Positions 50,449-61,344 of a DNA stretch of 64,000 nt are shown piece by piece. The notes under the pieces were generated by a model. The model ran no database searches. It saw nothing but the letters and a program-made list of their open reading frames with translations, and was not told the DNA's origin. How positions within the stretch are numbered: position 1 is the first letter of the stretch; each line of letters starts with the position of its first letter. The stretch comes from Lumbricus rubellus. Taxonomy: Eukaryota > Annelida > Clitellata > Crassiclitellata > Lumbricidae. The DNA lies in the NCBI GenBank assembly GCA_945859605.1, contig OX243818.1:37698273-37762272 (forward strand), given 5' to 3'. A program made the position numbers and the translations under genes.

Positions 50449-50736
50449 CATACATACATACATACATACATACATACATGCATGCATACTATAATAATTA
50501 GGCCTATACCCCTTCACCACTGCACCGAACAAATGCATGTATATGTGTGTGGGCTTATATGCCTATGTATGTATGTACTTATGTTTGCTTGTATGTATGT
50601 AGGCCTATGTATGTATGTATGTATGTATGTATGTATGTATGTATGTATGTATGTATGTATGTATGCATGTATGTATGCATGTATGTATGTATGTAGTATT
50701 TACGCCCCCTAACCAGAAATCCTGGATCCGCCCCTG
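49691..50736. mobile_element. hAT-like element in unit II
   Basis: The ends CAGGCGCGGATTCAGAGG and TCCTGGATCCGCCCCTG are inverted and of the CAGGGGCGGATCCAG class. TAGAT stands on both outer sides. Units I and III run through this point uninterrupted (CCCATAGAAAA). Inside, a short ORF from 49978 (MSSGPPSKRLKQAVLSF) resembles the start of a hAT-type transposase and soon stops. Two complementary tetranucleotide tracts follow. Confidence 0.7.
50418..50697. repeat. (CATA)n and (TATG)n tracts in inverted arrangement
   Basis: A CATA run (about 50418-50490) and a TATG run (about 50560-50697) are complementary and separated by about 70 bp. Together they form a large potential hairpin. Poly-(HTYI) and poly-(MYVC) readings are artefacts. 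Confidence 0.9.
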
Positions 50737-50807
50737 TAGATGGCATAAAAAACAGCCTACGTGGATATAGTCCTATGCGTTTTCTCATTAATCCGGCTTC
50801 TATTTCG

Positions 50808-50890
50808 GTGGACGAGTTGTCGGTGGACCAGTTGTCCGTGGACGAGTTGTCGTTGGACGAGTTGTCGGTGGACCAGTTGTCGTGGAACCT
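50808..50890. repeat. 15-bp tandem repeat GGTGGACGAGTTGTC
   Basis: Five units with small changes (GACGAGTTGTCG and GACCAGTTGTCC variants) upstream of ZNF2. Relatives of the phrase occur dispersed near 9780 and 14030-14100. Confidence 0.8.
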
Positions 50891-51400
50891 ATAACTCCAT
50901 CTCTGTTGTTTTATTGACAATTTTACTAAACAAGCATGTGATCCAACACTGGACAGATGTCACACAGAAGTAAAGCATGATAACTTATACAGTGAGAAAA
51001 TCTAGGCCGCATCAAAAGGTATAACAGAGGATCAAGCCCTTCATGGACCAGCTCTGTCAAAAATTAACTGCCTACGGTACTATGGTCAAAAATCAACTGC
51101 AAAAATCTGTCAAAAATCAACTGCCTACGGTACTATCACCGTTTTCAACCCGGCCCGCCGCCGCCGGCCCCCACTAACTATGACTCTTCTAGTAAAAGAG
51201 TTACTGTGTTTTGACTTTTCAGGGCATAATGGTCATCTGAAGAATCGCATAACAAGGACCCATACTGGTCCTAGATCATATTTGTTCTGTTAAAAATCAA
51301 TTGCTAAAGGCAGAACTTTAAAAAATTCACCCGGGAAACCAGTCTGAAGACAATTCCTACAAATTCGGGATATCAGACAGTATTTGCCAAACGTAGCAGG

Positions 51401-52710
51401 ATGAGTAGTCTCAAAGAAGCCTACGCTGGTGAAAATCCAAAGAAATGCCAGCCATGTAACAAATCTTTTGCCAAGGGCTGGATGCTGAATCGTCATAAGG
51501 GAATCCATGAAAAGTCATACAAATGTCAGCTGTGTTCGAAATCATTTACTACAGTCTATACAGTGAAGAGACACATGAGAACCCACACTGGTGACAAACC
51601 ATACAAATGCCAGCTATGCCAGAAATCATTTTCCCGACGTAGTTCGCTAACTGCTCACATGAGAACCCACACTGGTGAAAAACCATACAAATGTCTGCTA
51701 TGTTCGAAATCATTTGCTGAAGTCAATACAGTGAAGAGACACATGAGAATTCACACTGGTGAGAAACCTTACAAATGTCAGGTATGCCAGAAAGCGTTTT
51801 CCCGAAGTAGTGTGCTAACTAGTCACGTGAGAACCCACGCTGGAGAAAAACCATACAAATGCCAGCTGTGTCAGAAAGATTTTGCCACAACATGTGGCCT
51901 GAATTATCACGTGAGAAACCATTCTGAAGAAAAAGCATACAAATGCAAGATATGCCCGAAATCGTTTTGCAAATGCAGTACTCTTAATCGTCACATGAGA
52001 AGCCACACTGGAGAAAAACCATAGCCTACTTGTGCCGATTATGTCAAAAATTGTTTTCAGAACGTAGTGGGCTGAATTATCACATGAGAACTCATACAGG
52101 TGAAAAACCGTTCAAATGCCAATCACGCTCGAAATTATTTGCTGAATTCAGCACTGTGTCGAAGCACATGCGAACCCATGCTGACGATAAACCATACAAA
52201 TGCCGACTATGTCAGAAAGCGTTTACCCAGAGTAATCAGCTGAAATGTCACATTAGAACCCACACTGGAGAAAAACCATACAAATGCCAATTATGTCCAA
52301 AATCATTTGCTCGGGTTGATACTCTGAATTGCCACACTAGAACCCATACTGGAGAAAAATCCTACAAGTGCCAGCTTTGTCCGAAATCATATTCTCAATT
52401 CACTACTTTGAAGAGACACATGAGAACCCATACTTTTGAAAAGCCTTACCGATGCCACCTTTGTCAGAAAGCTTTTACCGATAATAGTCGCTTGAAATGT
52501 CATCTGAGAACCCATACTGGAGAAAAACCATACTTGTGCAATTTATGTAAGAAATTATTCACAACGTCTCTCATTTTAATGAAACACATGAGAGTTCACA
52601 CAGGAGAAAAGCCATACATGTGTTCCTTATGCAGGAAAGTGTTTGTCTGGAGATGTAGCCTCACCAGGCACCACAGATTGCATGATAGGAAACACCTATC
52701 TGATTCATAG
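51401..52710 (+). pseudogene. C2H2 zinc-finger gene ZNF2, broken by a 5-bp insertion
   Basis: The first frame (207 residues, MSSLKEAYAGENPKKC) has seven fingers and stops right after a TGEKP linker at 52022. The second frame (from 52030) holds eight more. Comparison with ZNF1 and ZNF3 shows five extra bases (GCCTA within ATAGCCTACTTG) at the junction, shifting the frame and creating the TAG. Other damage: the finger CQSRSKLF has lost its second Cys, and the first linker is two residues short. A truncated seven-finger protein could still be made. Upstream (51060-51400) lies fossil finger sequence. Confidence 0.9.
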
Positions 52711-53081
52711 ACGATAATTATTAGCTCAACCGCATAGAAATTATGACATAAATCTATCTCATTATATGAAGCAAGCTGAGAAATTTTTTTACCAAGCGAC
52801 TTCTTTCGTGGAGATGTTTAGGCCTTTCAAGAAGGTTGTAAATTGTGAAATCACCCTTTTCAACAGTTTTGTCATTTTGAAAAGGATAACTAATAATTGT
52901 GACATGGTTAATAAGGGATATTCATTAGTTTGAGTTTGTTTGTTTGTTTGAATTAACAGTGACTCAGAATTTGATTTTCATGGCATAGGCCTATTGATGT
53001 CCGCACTACCGGTTCCTTATAATAATATTAATTTTTAAAGTTTTGAATTTTGATAACTGCGTTCTAGAAAAGGACATTGCG
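52711..53081. other. Downstream of ZNF2, no gene
   Basis: Shares phrases with the tails of ZNF1 and ZNF3 (AAGGTTGTAA, TAAGGGATRTT). No gene is seen. Confidence 0.4.
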
Positions 53082-53260
53082 TGCCATAATGACGATTTAC
53101 TGTTAGTAGGCATATTTGAAAAGTTTTTGGATTTATGATAGAAATAGTCTACAATATTGCGTTCAATAAAATTTATTGAACGCAATATTGTAGACTATTT
53201 CTATCATAAATCCAAAAACTTTTCAAATAGGCCTACTAACAGTAAATCGTCATTATGGCA
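53082..53260. repeat. Near-perfect palindrome, 89-bp arms
   Basis: Arms 53082-53170 and 53172-53260 are inverted copies with one mismatch around a single central base (53171, in TTCAATAAAATTTATTGAA). It ends four bases before a second palindrome. See findings. Confidence 0.95.
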
Positions 53261-53264
53261 TGCT

Positions 53265-53423
53265 AAACTAAGTGCTGTAAAGACCATTTTATCAACAAGT
53301 GCCTATGACGTCTAATTTAAGCCTCTTAGCGCCAATCGACATTAAATGTCGATTGGCGCTAAGAGGCTTAAATTAGACGTCATAGGCACGTGTTGATAAA
53401 ATGGTCTTTACAGCACTTAGTTT
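53265..53423. repeat. Near-perfect palindrome, 79-bp arms
   Basis: Arms 53265-53343 and 53345-53423 are inverted copies with one mismatch around a single central base (53344, in TCGACATTAAATGTCGA). The right arm, not the left, aligns with the collinear downstream sequence of ZNF1 (about 42540-42645). Confidence 0.95.
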
Positions 53424-53576
53424 TGAGATTCTTTCGAGTCAATCTATGGTTTTAGCGTTCTAAGTTATTCGCCATCATCATTCCAATTTTCTCTTTGTCA
53501 TGTATTCTTTTCATTAGGGCTGATGCAGCATCCATTTGGGCAAGAGTTTTTTACCTATAGGCCTACAGCTTGTGTT

Positions 53577-54021
53577 CATGGGCACCCGCACATAGGGGCA
53601 AGGGGGGCACTTGCCCCCCCCCTGGAAAAGTGAAACTTATTTTTTCTAACTACTACTTTTGAGTTTTTAACAAATTTCTTCGCATTAAAACACTAATGAT
53701 ACCAATGATACACACAGTGAAAGTCATAAATTTATGTTTAGAAATCTCTATAGAAATAAATATATATAGTGCCCTTCGTGGACCTACTTTTTAACATCTA
53801 CTTTTGAATTTTTAACAAATTTTCGCACTTGGGAAACTATTCACACTAAAAATAATACACAAAATGAAACTGAGAAATTTGCATTAAGAAACCTCTTTGA
53901 AAAAATACCCGTGTTTTTAATTTCCAGCGCTGTATTTTCATGCTCTTGTCACTGAAAAATTAAACCGTGACCAAAGGAAAATTTTTGCCCCCTCCTGCAA
54001 AATATTCTGCGGGCGCCCATG
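53577..54021. mobile_element. 445-bp MITE with perfect 8-bp TSD
   Basis: The ends CATGGGCACCCGCA and TGCGGGCGCCCATG are inverted, flanked by CTTGTGTT on both sides (53569-53576 and 54022-54029). A GGGGCAAGGGGGGCACTTGCCCC hairpin lies near the left end. Non-coding; hAT-type by TSD length. Confidence 0.85.
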
Positions 54022-54826
54022 CTTGTGTTTGGGCAGGAATTTAAGCAAGCATATAATAATAGGCTAATATTGAGAATAATACTCAATAATATTGAGCGAC
54101 GACTCATAATATTTTATGTGCAGATAAGCAATAACCTAAAAATAATCAAAAAACGGACAGCACTTTTTAACCGTTAGGCTTATGCCACAGTAAAACTACA
54201 AAGTAATAACAATAGGGCGAACGATGAAAAACGTGTTATCAATACAAATTTATTGCAGCATCAGTCATACCAGGTAGATGAACGAGTTTTTTAGCGATGA
54301 AGCCATTATATAGGCTTAATTTTCATGACGAAATATCGCTGTCAGACTAGATCTAGCTAGAGTCCTGCTTCTAGGCTAACTGTAAAGAAGTAGAGTTTGA
54401 ATGAGAGATGTAAATTAAAGTAGATGCAGACGTCGGATCAGCAATGGAAACATGGCAAAAAATGCCTTCATTTAACGACCTGTGGGATTTGTTTGAAGGG
54501 ACGTGTGACATCATGGTAGCTTAGCCCCGATATGACCAACGCATGAATTTTACCATGGCAACCCTGTAACCCGAAATTGGTCTCTTTCTAGCGCCCATGA
54601 TATCATTAGCCTACCGGTATAGGTCGAGATTCCTGTCTACCGTTGAATGTGCGCTGCACAAATATTAGGCCTGGGCCTATAGCGAGCCCAGTGTGCTTGA
54701 TCGTTGTGGATTTAAATGCCTTATTTATCTTTCGACTCGCTTCTGAGTAGCCTACCTTGAAGAGGCGCCATATAAATTTTCTGAATAAATAACTATCCTT
54801 GTTGATGTATGGAGCACAATGAATGA

Positions 54827-54834
54827 TGACGTCA
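54827..54834. promoter_or_regulatory. TGACGTCA site, ZNF unit III
   Basis: In the conserved phrase TATGGAGCACAATGAATGATGACG, about 1.2 kb before ZNF3. It is preceded by a LINE tail fragment (about 54735-54790, CTTCTGAGTAG, GCGCCATATAAA). Confidence 0.45.
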
Positions 54835-56009
54835 TTTATTTCAGCGATATATGTTTAAAAAAATCGTCCGTTGACATTAATATAAATTTTGACAAAAAAG
54901 TTATCGCTGGGTGAGGTAAAAAGTTCTTCAGACCTAATCTTTATTGTGCTGAGATTGGTTTACCATGAGATTTTATATGCTTGCGATAATATCGCAATAT
55001 TATTGTACCGTGCCGTTGTTAGTCGCCAATTTGAAGACGATCTACGCAAGTCCTGTAAGTCCTATTGTGTTATGATTCAAATGAAGCAGAAAGCTCCTGG
55101 TCTATAAATAGAAACTAGAAACGAGCAAGTGCAAGTCAATGTGTCTCGATTATCTCAGCATGACGATAAATTTAATAAAATCTTAGATAACAAACTTTGA
55201 TTTTTAGAATGTCGTTACGGATAAAGTTGAGTCGTCACCTGAAAGAAATAATTATTCATTTGATGATAAAGTTGAACGGATCCGAAACTGAAGTCTATAA
55301 CCCATAGAAAATCGGACTATAAAATTATGTGGATAAACTCCATCTCCGTTGTTTTATTGACAATTTTACTAAACAAGCATGTGATTCAACACTGGAAAGA
55401 TGTCACACAGTAGGCCTACTTTTAGGTTGTAAATGTGAGCTATGTTGGATATCATAGACAACATTATTATTTAGATAAGTAATCTGAAGTGGGTGGAAAT
55501 AGGCGTTTTGGAGGAAGTACTGAAGTCATTAGGACCAGAGTATTGAAGTACAAAGGCAGACACCGTACCACATAACAAAGACATCAATTCAAGTATAATG
55601 TATGTGAAAACTCATTTTTGCACGGTTCTAATGCGATTAGACACATGAAACCCATACAGAAGAAAAACATCAACTGTCATTTATTCCTGAAGGCATGTGC
55701 AGTGTGTAAGTAACTTACGCATTATAACTTATACCGTGAGAAATAATTCTAGGCCACACAAAAAGCCGTAACAGAGGAAAAAGCCCTTCATGGACCAGCC
55801 GTGTCAGAAATCATCTGCCTAAGGTCCTGTGGTCCTCCGAAGAATCACATGATAACTCATGCTGGTCCTAGACCATATTATTTGTAATGTTAAAACTTAA
55901 GAATCGTCTGCTAAAACAAGTACTCTAAAATCCACCTGAGATCCTTTTTGGAATCAGACCTTGCGAATTCTGGGTATCAGACAGAATTTACCATTTTGAA
56001 GCTAGCAAG
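54835..56009. other. Upstream region of ZNF3
   Basis: Collinear with the upstream region of ZNF1 and with the inverted block 61345-62575. The last 200 bases carry fossil finger phrases, as in the ZNF1 and ZNF2 leaders. No separate gene is seen. Confidence 0.5.
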
Positions 56010-58403
56010 ATGAGTTGTCACAAAGGAACCTATGCTGATGAAAAACCAAAGAAATGCCAGCTATGTCAGAAATCATTTGCCAAGGGCTGGATGCTGAATC
56101 GTCATCAGATAACCCATACTGGTGAAAAACCATACAAATGCCCGCTGTGTTCGAAGTCTTTTGCTGCAGCCAATACAATGAAAAGCCACATTAGAGTCCA
56201 CACTGGTGAAAAATCATACAAATGCCACCAACTATACCAGAAAGCTTTTTCCCAAGATAGTCACAGGAGAACCCATACTGGAGAAAAGCCATACAAATGC
56301 CAGTTATGTCAAAAATCGTTTACGAGAGGTAACACACAGAATCATCACATGAAAATCCATACTGAGGAATACAAATGCCAGCTGTGTTCGAAGTCATTTA
56401 CTGCAGTCAATGCAGTGAAGAGACACATTAGAATCCATACTGGTGAAAAACCTTTCAAATGCCAGTCATGTCCAAAAGCGTATTTGGATAGTGGCAGTCT
56501 GAATTATCATGTGAGAACACATACTGGAGAAAAGCCATACCGATGCCAGCTCTGCTCGAAATCATTTGCTGCAGTCGATATAATGAGGAGTCACATGAGA
56601 ATCCACACTGGTGAAAAACCTTACAAATGCCAGCTATGCCCCAAATCATTTGCCAAAAGAAGTAATCTGAACCGCCATACGAAAAGCCACAAAGGTGAAA
56701 AACCATACAAATGCCAGCTATGTCAGAATGCATATGCTGAAGGTAGACTGCTGTATGTTCACATGAGAACCCATACTGGAGAAAGACCATATAAATGTAA
56801 ATTTTGTCCAAAATCATTTGCTACCAGTTCTACTCTGAATTGTCACATTAGAACCCATACTGGGGAAAAACCCTACAAATGCCAATCATGTCAAAAATCA
56901 TTTGCTGACCCAAGCACCATAAAGAAACACGGGAGAACCCATACTGGAGAAAAACCTTATAAATGCCAGCTATGTCAGAAAGATTTTGCAACATCTAATG
57001 GCCTGACTTATCACGCGAGAACACATACTGGAGAAAAGCCATACCAATGCCAGCTCTGCTTGAAATCATTTTCTGCAGTCGATACAGTGAAGAGTCACAT
57101 GAGAATCCACACTGGTGAAAAACCTTACAAATGCCAGCTATGCCCCAAATCATTTTCCCAAGGAAGTCATCTGAATCGCCATACGAAACGCCACACAGGT
57201 GAAAAACCATACATATGCCAGCTATGTCAGAATGCATATGCCGAGGGTAGACAGCTATATGTTCACATGAGAACCCATACTGGAGAGAGACCATATAAAT
57301 GTCAATTTTGTCTAAAATCGTTTGCTACCGGTTCTACTCTGAATTGTCACATTAGAACCCATACTGGAGAAAAACCATTTAAGTGCCAATCATGTCAAAA
57401 ATCATTTGCTGACCCGAGCACCAGAAAGAAACACGGGAGAACCCATACTGGAGAAAAACCCTATAAATGCCAGATATGTGAGAAAGATTTTGCCACAGCT
57501 TATGGCCTGACTTATCACGTGAGAAACCATTCAGGAGAAAAATCGTATCAATGCACCATATGCCCGAAATCGTTTGTTGAATGCAGTAATCTAAATCAAC
57601 ACATGAGAACCCACACTGGAGAAAACCCATATTTGTGTAAATCTTGTCATAAATCGTTTCCAGGTAGTAGTCAGTTAAATTATCACACAAGAACTCATAC
57701 AGGAGAAACAAAACCGTTTAAATGCCAGCTTTGCCAGAAATCATTTGCCAGGAACTATACTCTAATTTGTCACGTTAGAACCCATACTGGAGAAAAACCA
57801 TACAAATGCAAGCTTTGCCCCAAATCATTTGCTGACCTCGGTACTGTGACGAGACATATGCGAATCCATGCAGAAGAAAAAAACCAATACAAATGCAGAC
57901 TATGTCAGAAGGCATTTGCCCAGAGAAATCAGCTGAAGCGTCATTCTAGAACCCATACTGGAGAAAAACCATACAAATGCCAGCTGTGCCCCAAATCATT
58001 TGCGTTGATTAATACTCTGAATCATCACATTAGAACCCACACTGGAGAAAAACCATTCAAATGTCAGGTATGTCTAAAATCATTTGCTGAATTCAGGACT
58101 ATGAAGATACACATGAGAACACATACTGGAGAAAAGCCTTACATCTGCCAGTTTTGTCAGAAAGCTTTTACCGATAATAGTCGCTTGAAATGTCATTTGA
58201 GAACCCATACTGGAGAAAAGCCATACTTGTGTCATTTATGTATGAAATCATTCACGCAGGCTGGCAGTCTATCAATTCACATGAGAGTTCACACAGGAGA
58301 AAAGTCATACCTATGCCTTTTATGCAGGAAGGTTTTCAGAAGAAAAGACACCCTTACCAGGCACCAAAGATTGCATGCTAGTGCACACCTCTCTGATACA
58401 TAA
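56010..58403 (+). CDS. C2H2 zinc-finger protein ZNF3, about 28 fingers
   Basis: 797 residues in one frame from MSCHKGTYADEKPKKC, the same leader as ZNF1. About 28 fingers; the third (CHQLYQKAFSQDSHRRTH) has lost a Cys and is shortened, and the linker after the fourth is short (TEEYKC). Fingers 7-12 and 13-18 are a tandem duplicate of six fingers (about 504 bp), not present in ZNF1. Apart from the fingers there is no effector domain. Intact and probably a nuclear DNA-binding factor. Confidence 0.95.
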   Translation: MSCHKGTYADEKPKKCQLCQKSFAKGWMLNRHQITHTGEKPYKCPLCSKSFAAANTMKSHIRVHTGEKSYKCHQLYQKAFSQDSHRRTHTGEKPYKCQLCQKSFTRGNTQNHHMKIHTEEYKCQLCSKSFTAVNAVKRHIRIHTGEKPFKCQSCPKAYLDSGSLNYHVRTHTGEKPYRCQLCSKSFAAVDIMRSHMRIHTGEKPYKCQLCPKSFAKRSNLNRHTKSHKGEKPYKCQLCQNAYAEGRLLYVHMRTHTGERPYKCKFCPKSFATSSTLNCHIRTHTGEKPYKCQSCQKSFADPSTIKKHGRTHTGEKPYKCQLCQKDFATSNGLTYHARTHTGEKPYQCQLCLKSFSAVDTVKSHMRIHTGEKPYKCQLCPKSFSQGSHLNRHTKRHTGEKPYICQLCQNAYAEGRQLYVHMRTHTGERPYKCQFCLKSFATGSTLNCHIRTHTGEKPFKCQSCQKSFADPSTRKKHGRTHTGEKPYKCQICEKDFATAYGLTYHVRNHSGEKSYQCTICPKSFVECSNLNQHMRTHTGENPYLCKSCHKSFPGSSQLNYHTRTHTGETKPFKCQLCQKSFARNYTLICHVRTHTGEKPYKCKLCPKSFADLGTVTRHMRIHAEEKNQYKCRLCQKAFAQRNQLKRHSRTHTGEKPYKCQLCPKSFALINTLNHHIRTHTGEKPFKCQVCLKSFAEFRTMKIHMRTHTGEKPYICQFCQKAFTDNSRLKCHLRTHTGEKPYLCHLCMKSFTQAGSLSIHMRVHTGEKSYLCLLCRKVFRRKDTLTRHQRLHASAHLSDT

Positions 58404-59159
58404 ATGCTAATGGAAACATAATTTCAGAGCTCTCATAATCCTAAATGGTGCAAACTCAGAAGATATAATTATGTATTCCGAATTCTTTTGTAATGGCGAT
58501 GTTTACGTTCAATTTGAGAAGTTTTAAACTGGCGAATTCATCCTTGTTGTTATAATTATCATTTTGAAAAGGTTGTGACTGAGGAATAATTATTCATCCT
58601 TGTCAACAATATAATCATTTTTGGGACGATATAACTGACCTTATGAATGAGGGATGTTCAGTAATTTGTTTAAAATTAAGTTTGGAATTCAGAGAGCACT
58701 GTTCCAATAAATGTTATATTACACCGAAGAACTCATTGCATGTGCCTCACTGTCAGAGCAACAATATCTCCATCGATCCCACTTCTACTGAAGTAAAATG
58801 TATTTGCATAGATCCGACTTCTATTTAGCGATAATTCTTTTCGTCAAAAACCCATGCAATTGCGAATGATAGAGAGCTCCAAAGCGATAGATTACCAACA
58901 CTAACTGCAAGGTCCGGAACCAGTTCCACCTACCTGAATCAATTTCAGGTAAGCTTCTTTACACATTCAATGTACAGGACCCTGCCGACCATGGTGTATA
59001 AGTAGCCTACTCTTAGCCTACGCCATGCTACGCACTCAGCTAGTCATTGAGTTACGTGGAAAGGCCAACGCATGTACGGTGACGACGATATTCAAAATTA
59101 TGTAGGCCACAGACAATGGTATATAATTATGCATTTACCGACTCCCATTTCGTACAGCA
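58404..59159. other. Downstream of ZNF3, no gene
   Basis: Collinear with 41903-43300 downstream of ZNF1 (shared phrases near the finger-gene end and around 58740-59060). No gene is found. Confidence 0.45.
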
Positions 59160-60800
59160 CTTACACACTTAACACTTAGTCCTTCCTCGCGCTGGTAGCG
59201 CATCGGGCGACACAGCCTCTCCACGTTATCCTGTCTTCCACAGCCATCTTAGCATCCTCCCACGTCATTCCGCCGCCTTCCAAATTCTGAGTAACCGTGC
59301 TTCTCCAAGTCTTTCTGGGTCTTCCTCGTCCTCTTTTCCATCCCAATTAGACCTGGGAGTGACTTTGGTCAGCTAATCTGACCCCACTTGGCCCTAAAGT
59401 GACTTGAGGTCGACTTGAAGTCGACTTCTTGGAGTCAAAACGACTTGACCCGACTTGGCAAAAAAACAACCGACTTCCGACTTGAAGTCGACTTCTGACA
59501 TGGTAATGGCCCTTAGCCTAGGTCTACGTTTGGCCACAGGTGCAAGAAGTGAAGCGATTTTTCCTGCAAACAATAATTTCATATAGGCCTAGGTCTACCT
59601 TGCAATGATTAATGAGGCTTCAACACTTAATTGATGAATGATTTTGTTAAAGTTTTTATTAAACCCATTTCATGCTGTTTGTGTTTCAGCTTGAATAGTT
59701 TTGCGATGCTTTGGGCCATCTAGGCTAGTAGCCTAGACATTGAGCTGGCAAATTACTCGGACTATGAATTTTAGCTTGCCCATGATTGTCTCTGATTCTT
59801 CAGCTTACACTAAGCATTATTTTTTAACTATTAATATTAATATTGAATAAATTTGTCCAACGCGCAAGGTCTAAGACAAAATGGGGGAACCGTGAACTGG
59901 TTGCACTCGTATTGTGACGATAATTAATTTGTAGGCCTATGTCCGTTGTCATAATTAGGCTATTTGGCCACTAACATCATTCCCAACTTATCAAATAGCA
60001 TTGCAAGCGCATCAACCGGCAGTAGGCTGCTACTATAATAGTAGCCTAGGCTTACTCACTGAAAGTAAAGTCTTTCAATTGTCCAATTGGCCCGTATCCG
60101 TATAGCCTACAATAGCTTTTCCATCTGCAGACAACTGCAGATGCAACGTACTAAAGTAGCGCCAAATCATCGATTAATTACTATAGACCTGTACGTAGAT
60201 CCAGCTTTCTTTGAGCCGAATTCACTGACCACTATAGAAGTTCACTGATTTGCTCATTATCATTTTCATTTCTTGATAAGCACATGCTAATTAATATTTT
60301 AGTAACACTTTGTTTTACCATGCTTAGCGTGGTTTTAGAATAGGCCCATGTAATTGCAAATTATAATGAATAGATCGGCAGACGGCAGTCTGCATGATAG
60401 CCTACCGGTAAAATAATCAGTGTAGGTAAAATATCTGTTTAGCAAGGGTCTCACTCATTCTTGTAAGCCTAAACACACTATAAAAGCTGCTCAAATGTTG
60501 TCCTGGTCTCACGATCATTGGTTTAAACTAACAAATTTAACTATGTTTGTGTCTCAAGTCGGTTTAAGTCGACTTGGGGATAAAAACAACTCCAAGTGAC
60601 TTCTCTCTACAAAATTCGACTTGGGGTCAGTTGCGGTGAGCAGAAACGACCCGACCCGACTTGGAATGACCAAGTCGACTAGGGTCGACTTATTGGGGTC
60701 GACTCCCAGGTCTAATCCCAATGGAGTCCCATCCAGTGCCTGTTTTAGAGTTTCCTTCTCTCCCCATTTATGTATGTGATCTATGTATGCGAATTGAACA
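59160..60800 (-). mobile_element. LINE fragment on minus, interrupted by a MITE
   Basis: On minus the phrase GRGRPRKTWRSTVTQNLEGGG, then MTWEDAKMAVEDR.TWR, marks the end of a LINE ORF2 (59160-59340). Its upstream continuation lies beyond the MITE at 60715-60790. The MITE insertion split this fragment. Confidence 0.6.
59348..60714. mobile_element. 1367-bp MITE-like element with perfect 8-bp TSD
   Basis: The ends TAGACCTGGGAGTGACTT and GTCGACTCCCAGGTCTA are inverted. ATCCCAAT flanks both sides (59340-59347 and 60715-60722). Both subterminal regions are packed with GTCGACTT/AAGTCGAC repeats (59400-59500 and 60555-60700). No ORF of note. hAT-type by TSD length. Confidence 0.85.
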
Positions 60801-61344
60801 AGTCACGGTATCAATTCTAATTTCAAAAACACGTCGAAGTTGTATAAGCATAATACGATGAAACCATGGTGTGGTCCTATTAATTGTATATGATAAATTA
60901 CTATTGTAGTCAGACTAGAAGTGTCTAGCTGCTAGTCCAACTCTAAAACATTTCTAATAGCAGTAGTAGTTGAATGGGAGATGAAACTGTGTTGGAGTAG
61001 AAGTAGAAGTTGGATGAGCGATGAAAACATGACTAAAAATGCATATTGGGGTGTGCTTGCATGGGAAACATAGCAGCATGATGTCTTTGCTCCGAAATGA
61101 ACGAACGTGCGGATTTGCCATGTCAACATTGTAACCGGGAATTTCTCCCTTTCCAGTGGCCATAACATTATTATAGATCGAGATTGCTCCCTGCCATTGA
61201 ATGCACGCTGCACCGGTGTGGTCCCCGTGTGGATTGAAAAATACCAGATCTAGGCTACCTTTCGACTCCGAAGAGTGCAAGAAGGATGTTAGATTATCAG
61301 TACTATGTTGATGAAAAGTCAGTTCATTTTCGACGCAAACTGTA
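60801..61344. other. End of unit III
   Basis: Plus-oriented and collinear with 43440-44390. Holds ATCCAACTTCTACTTC-type phrases in inverse orientation (60985-61030). No gene. Confidence 0.45.

Noticed and set aside
50389..50712. Repetitive HTYIHTYI/MYVCMYVC protein
   Set aside because: Translation of tetranucleotide repeats.
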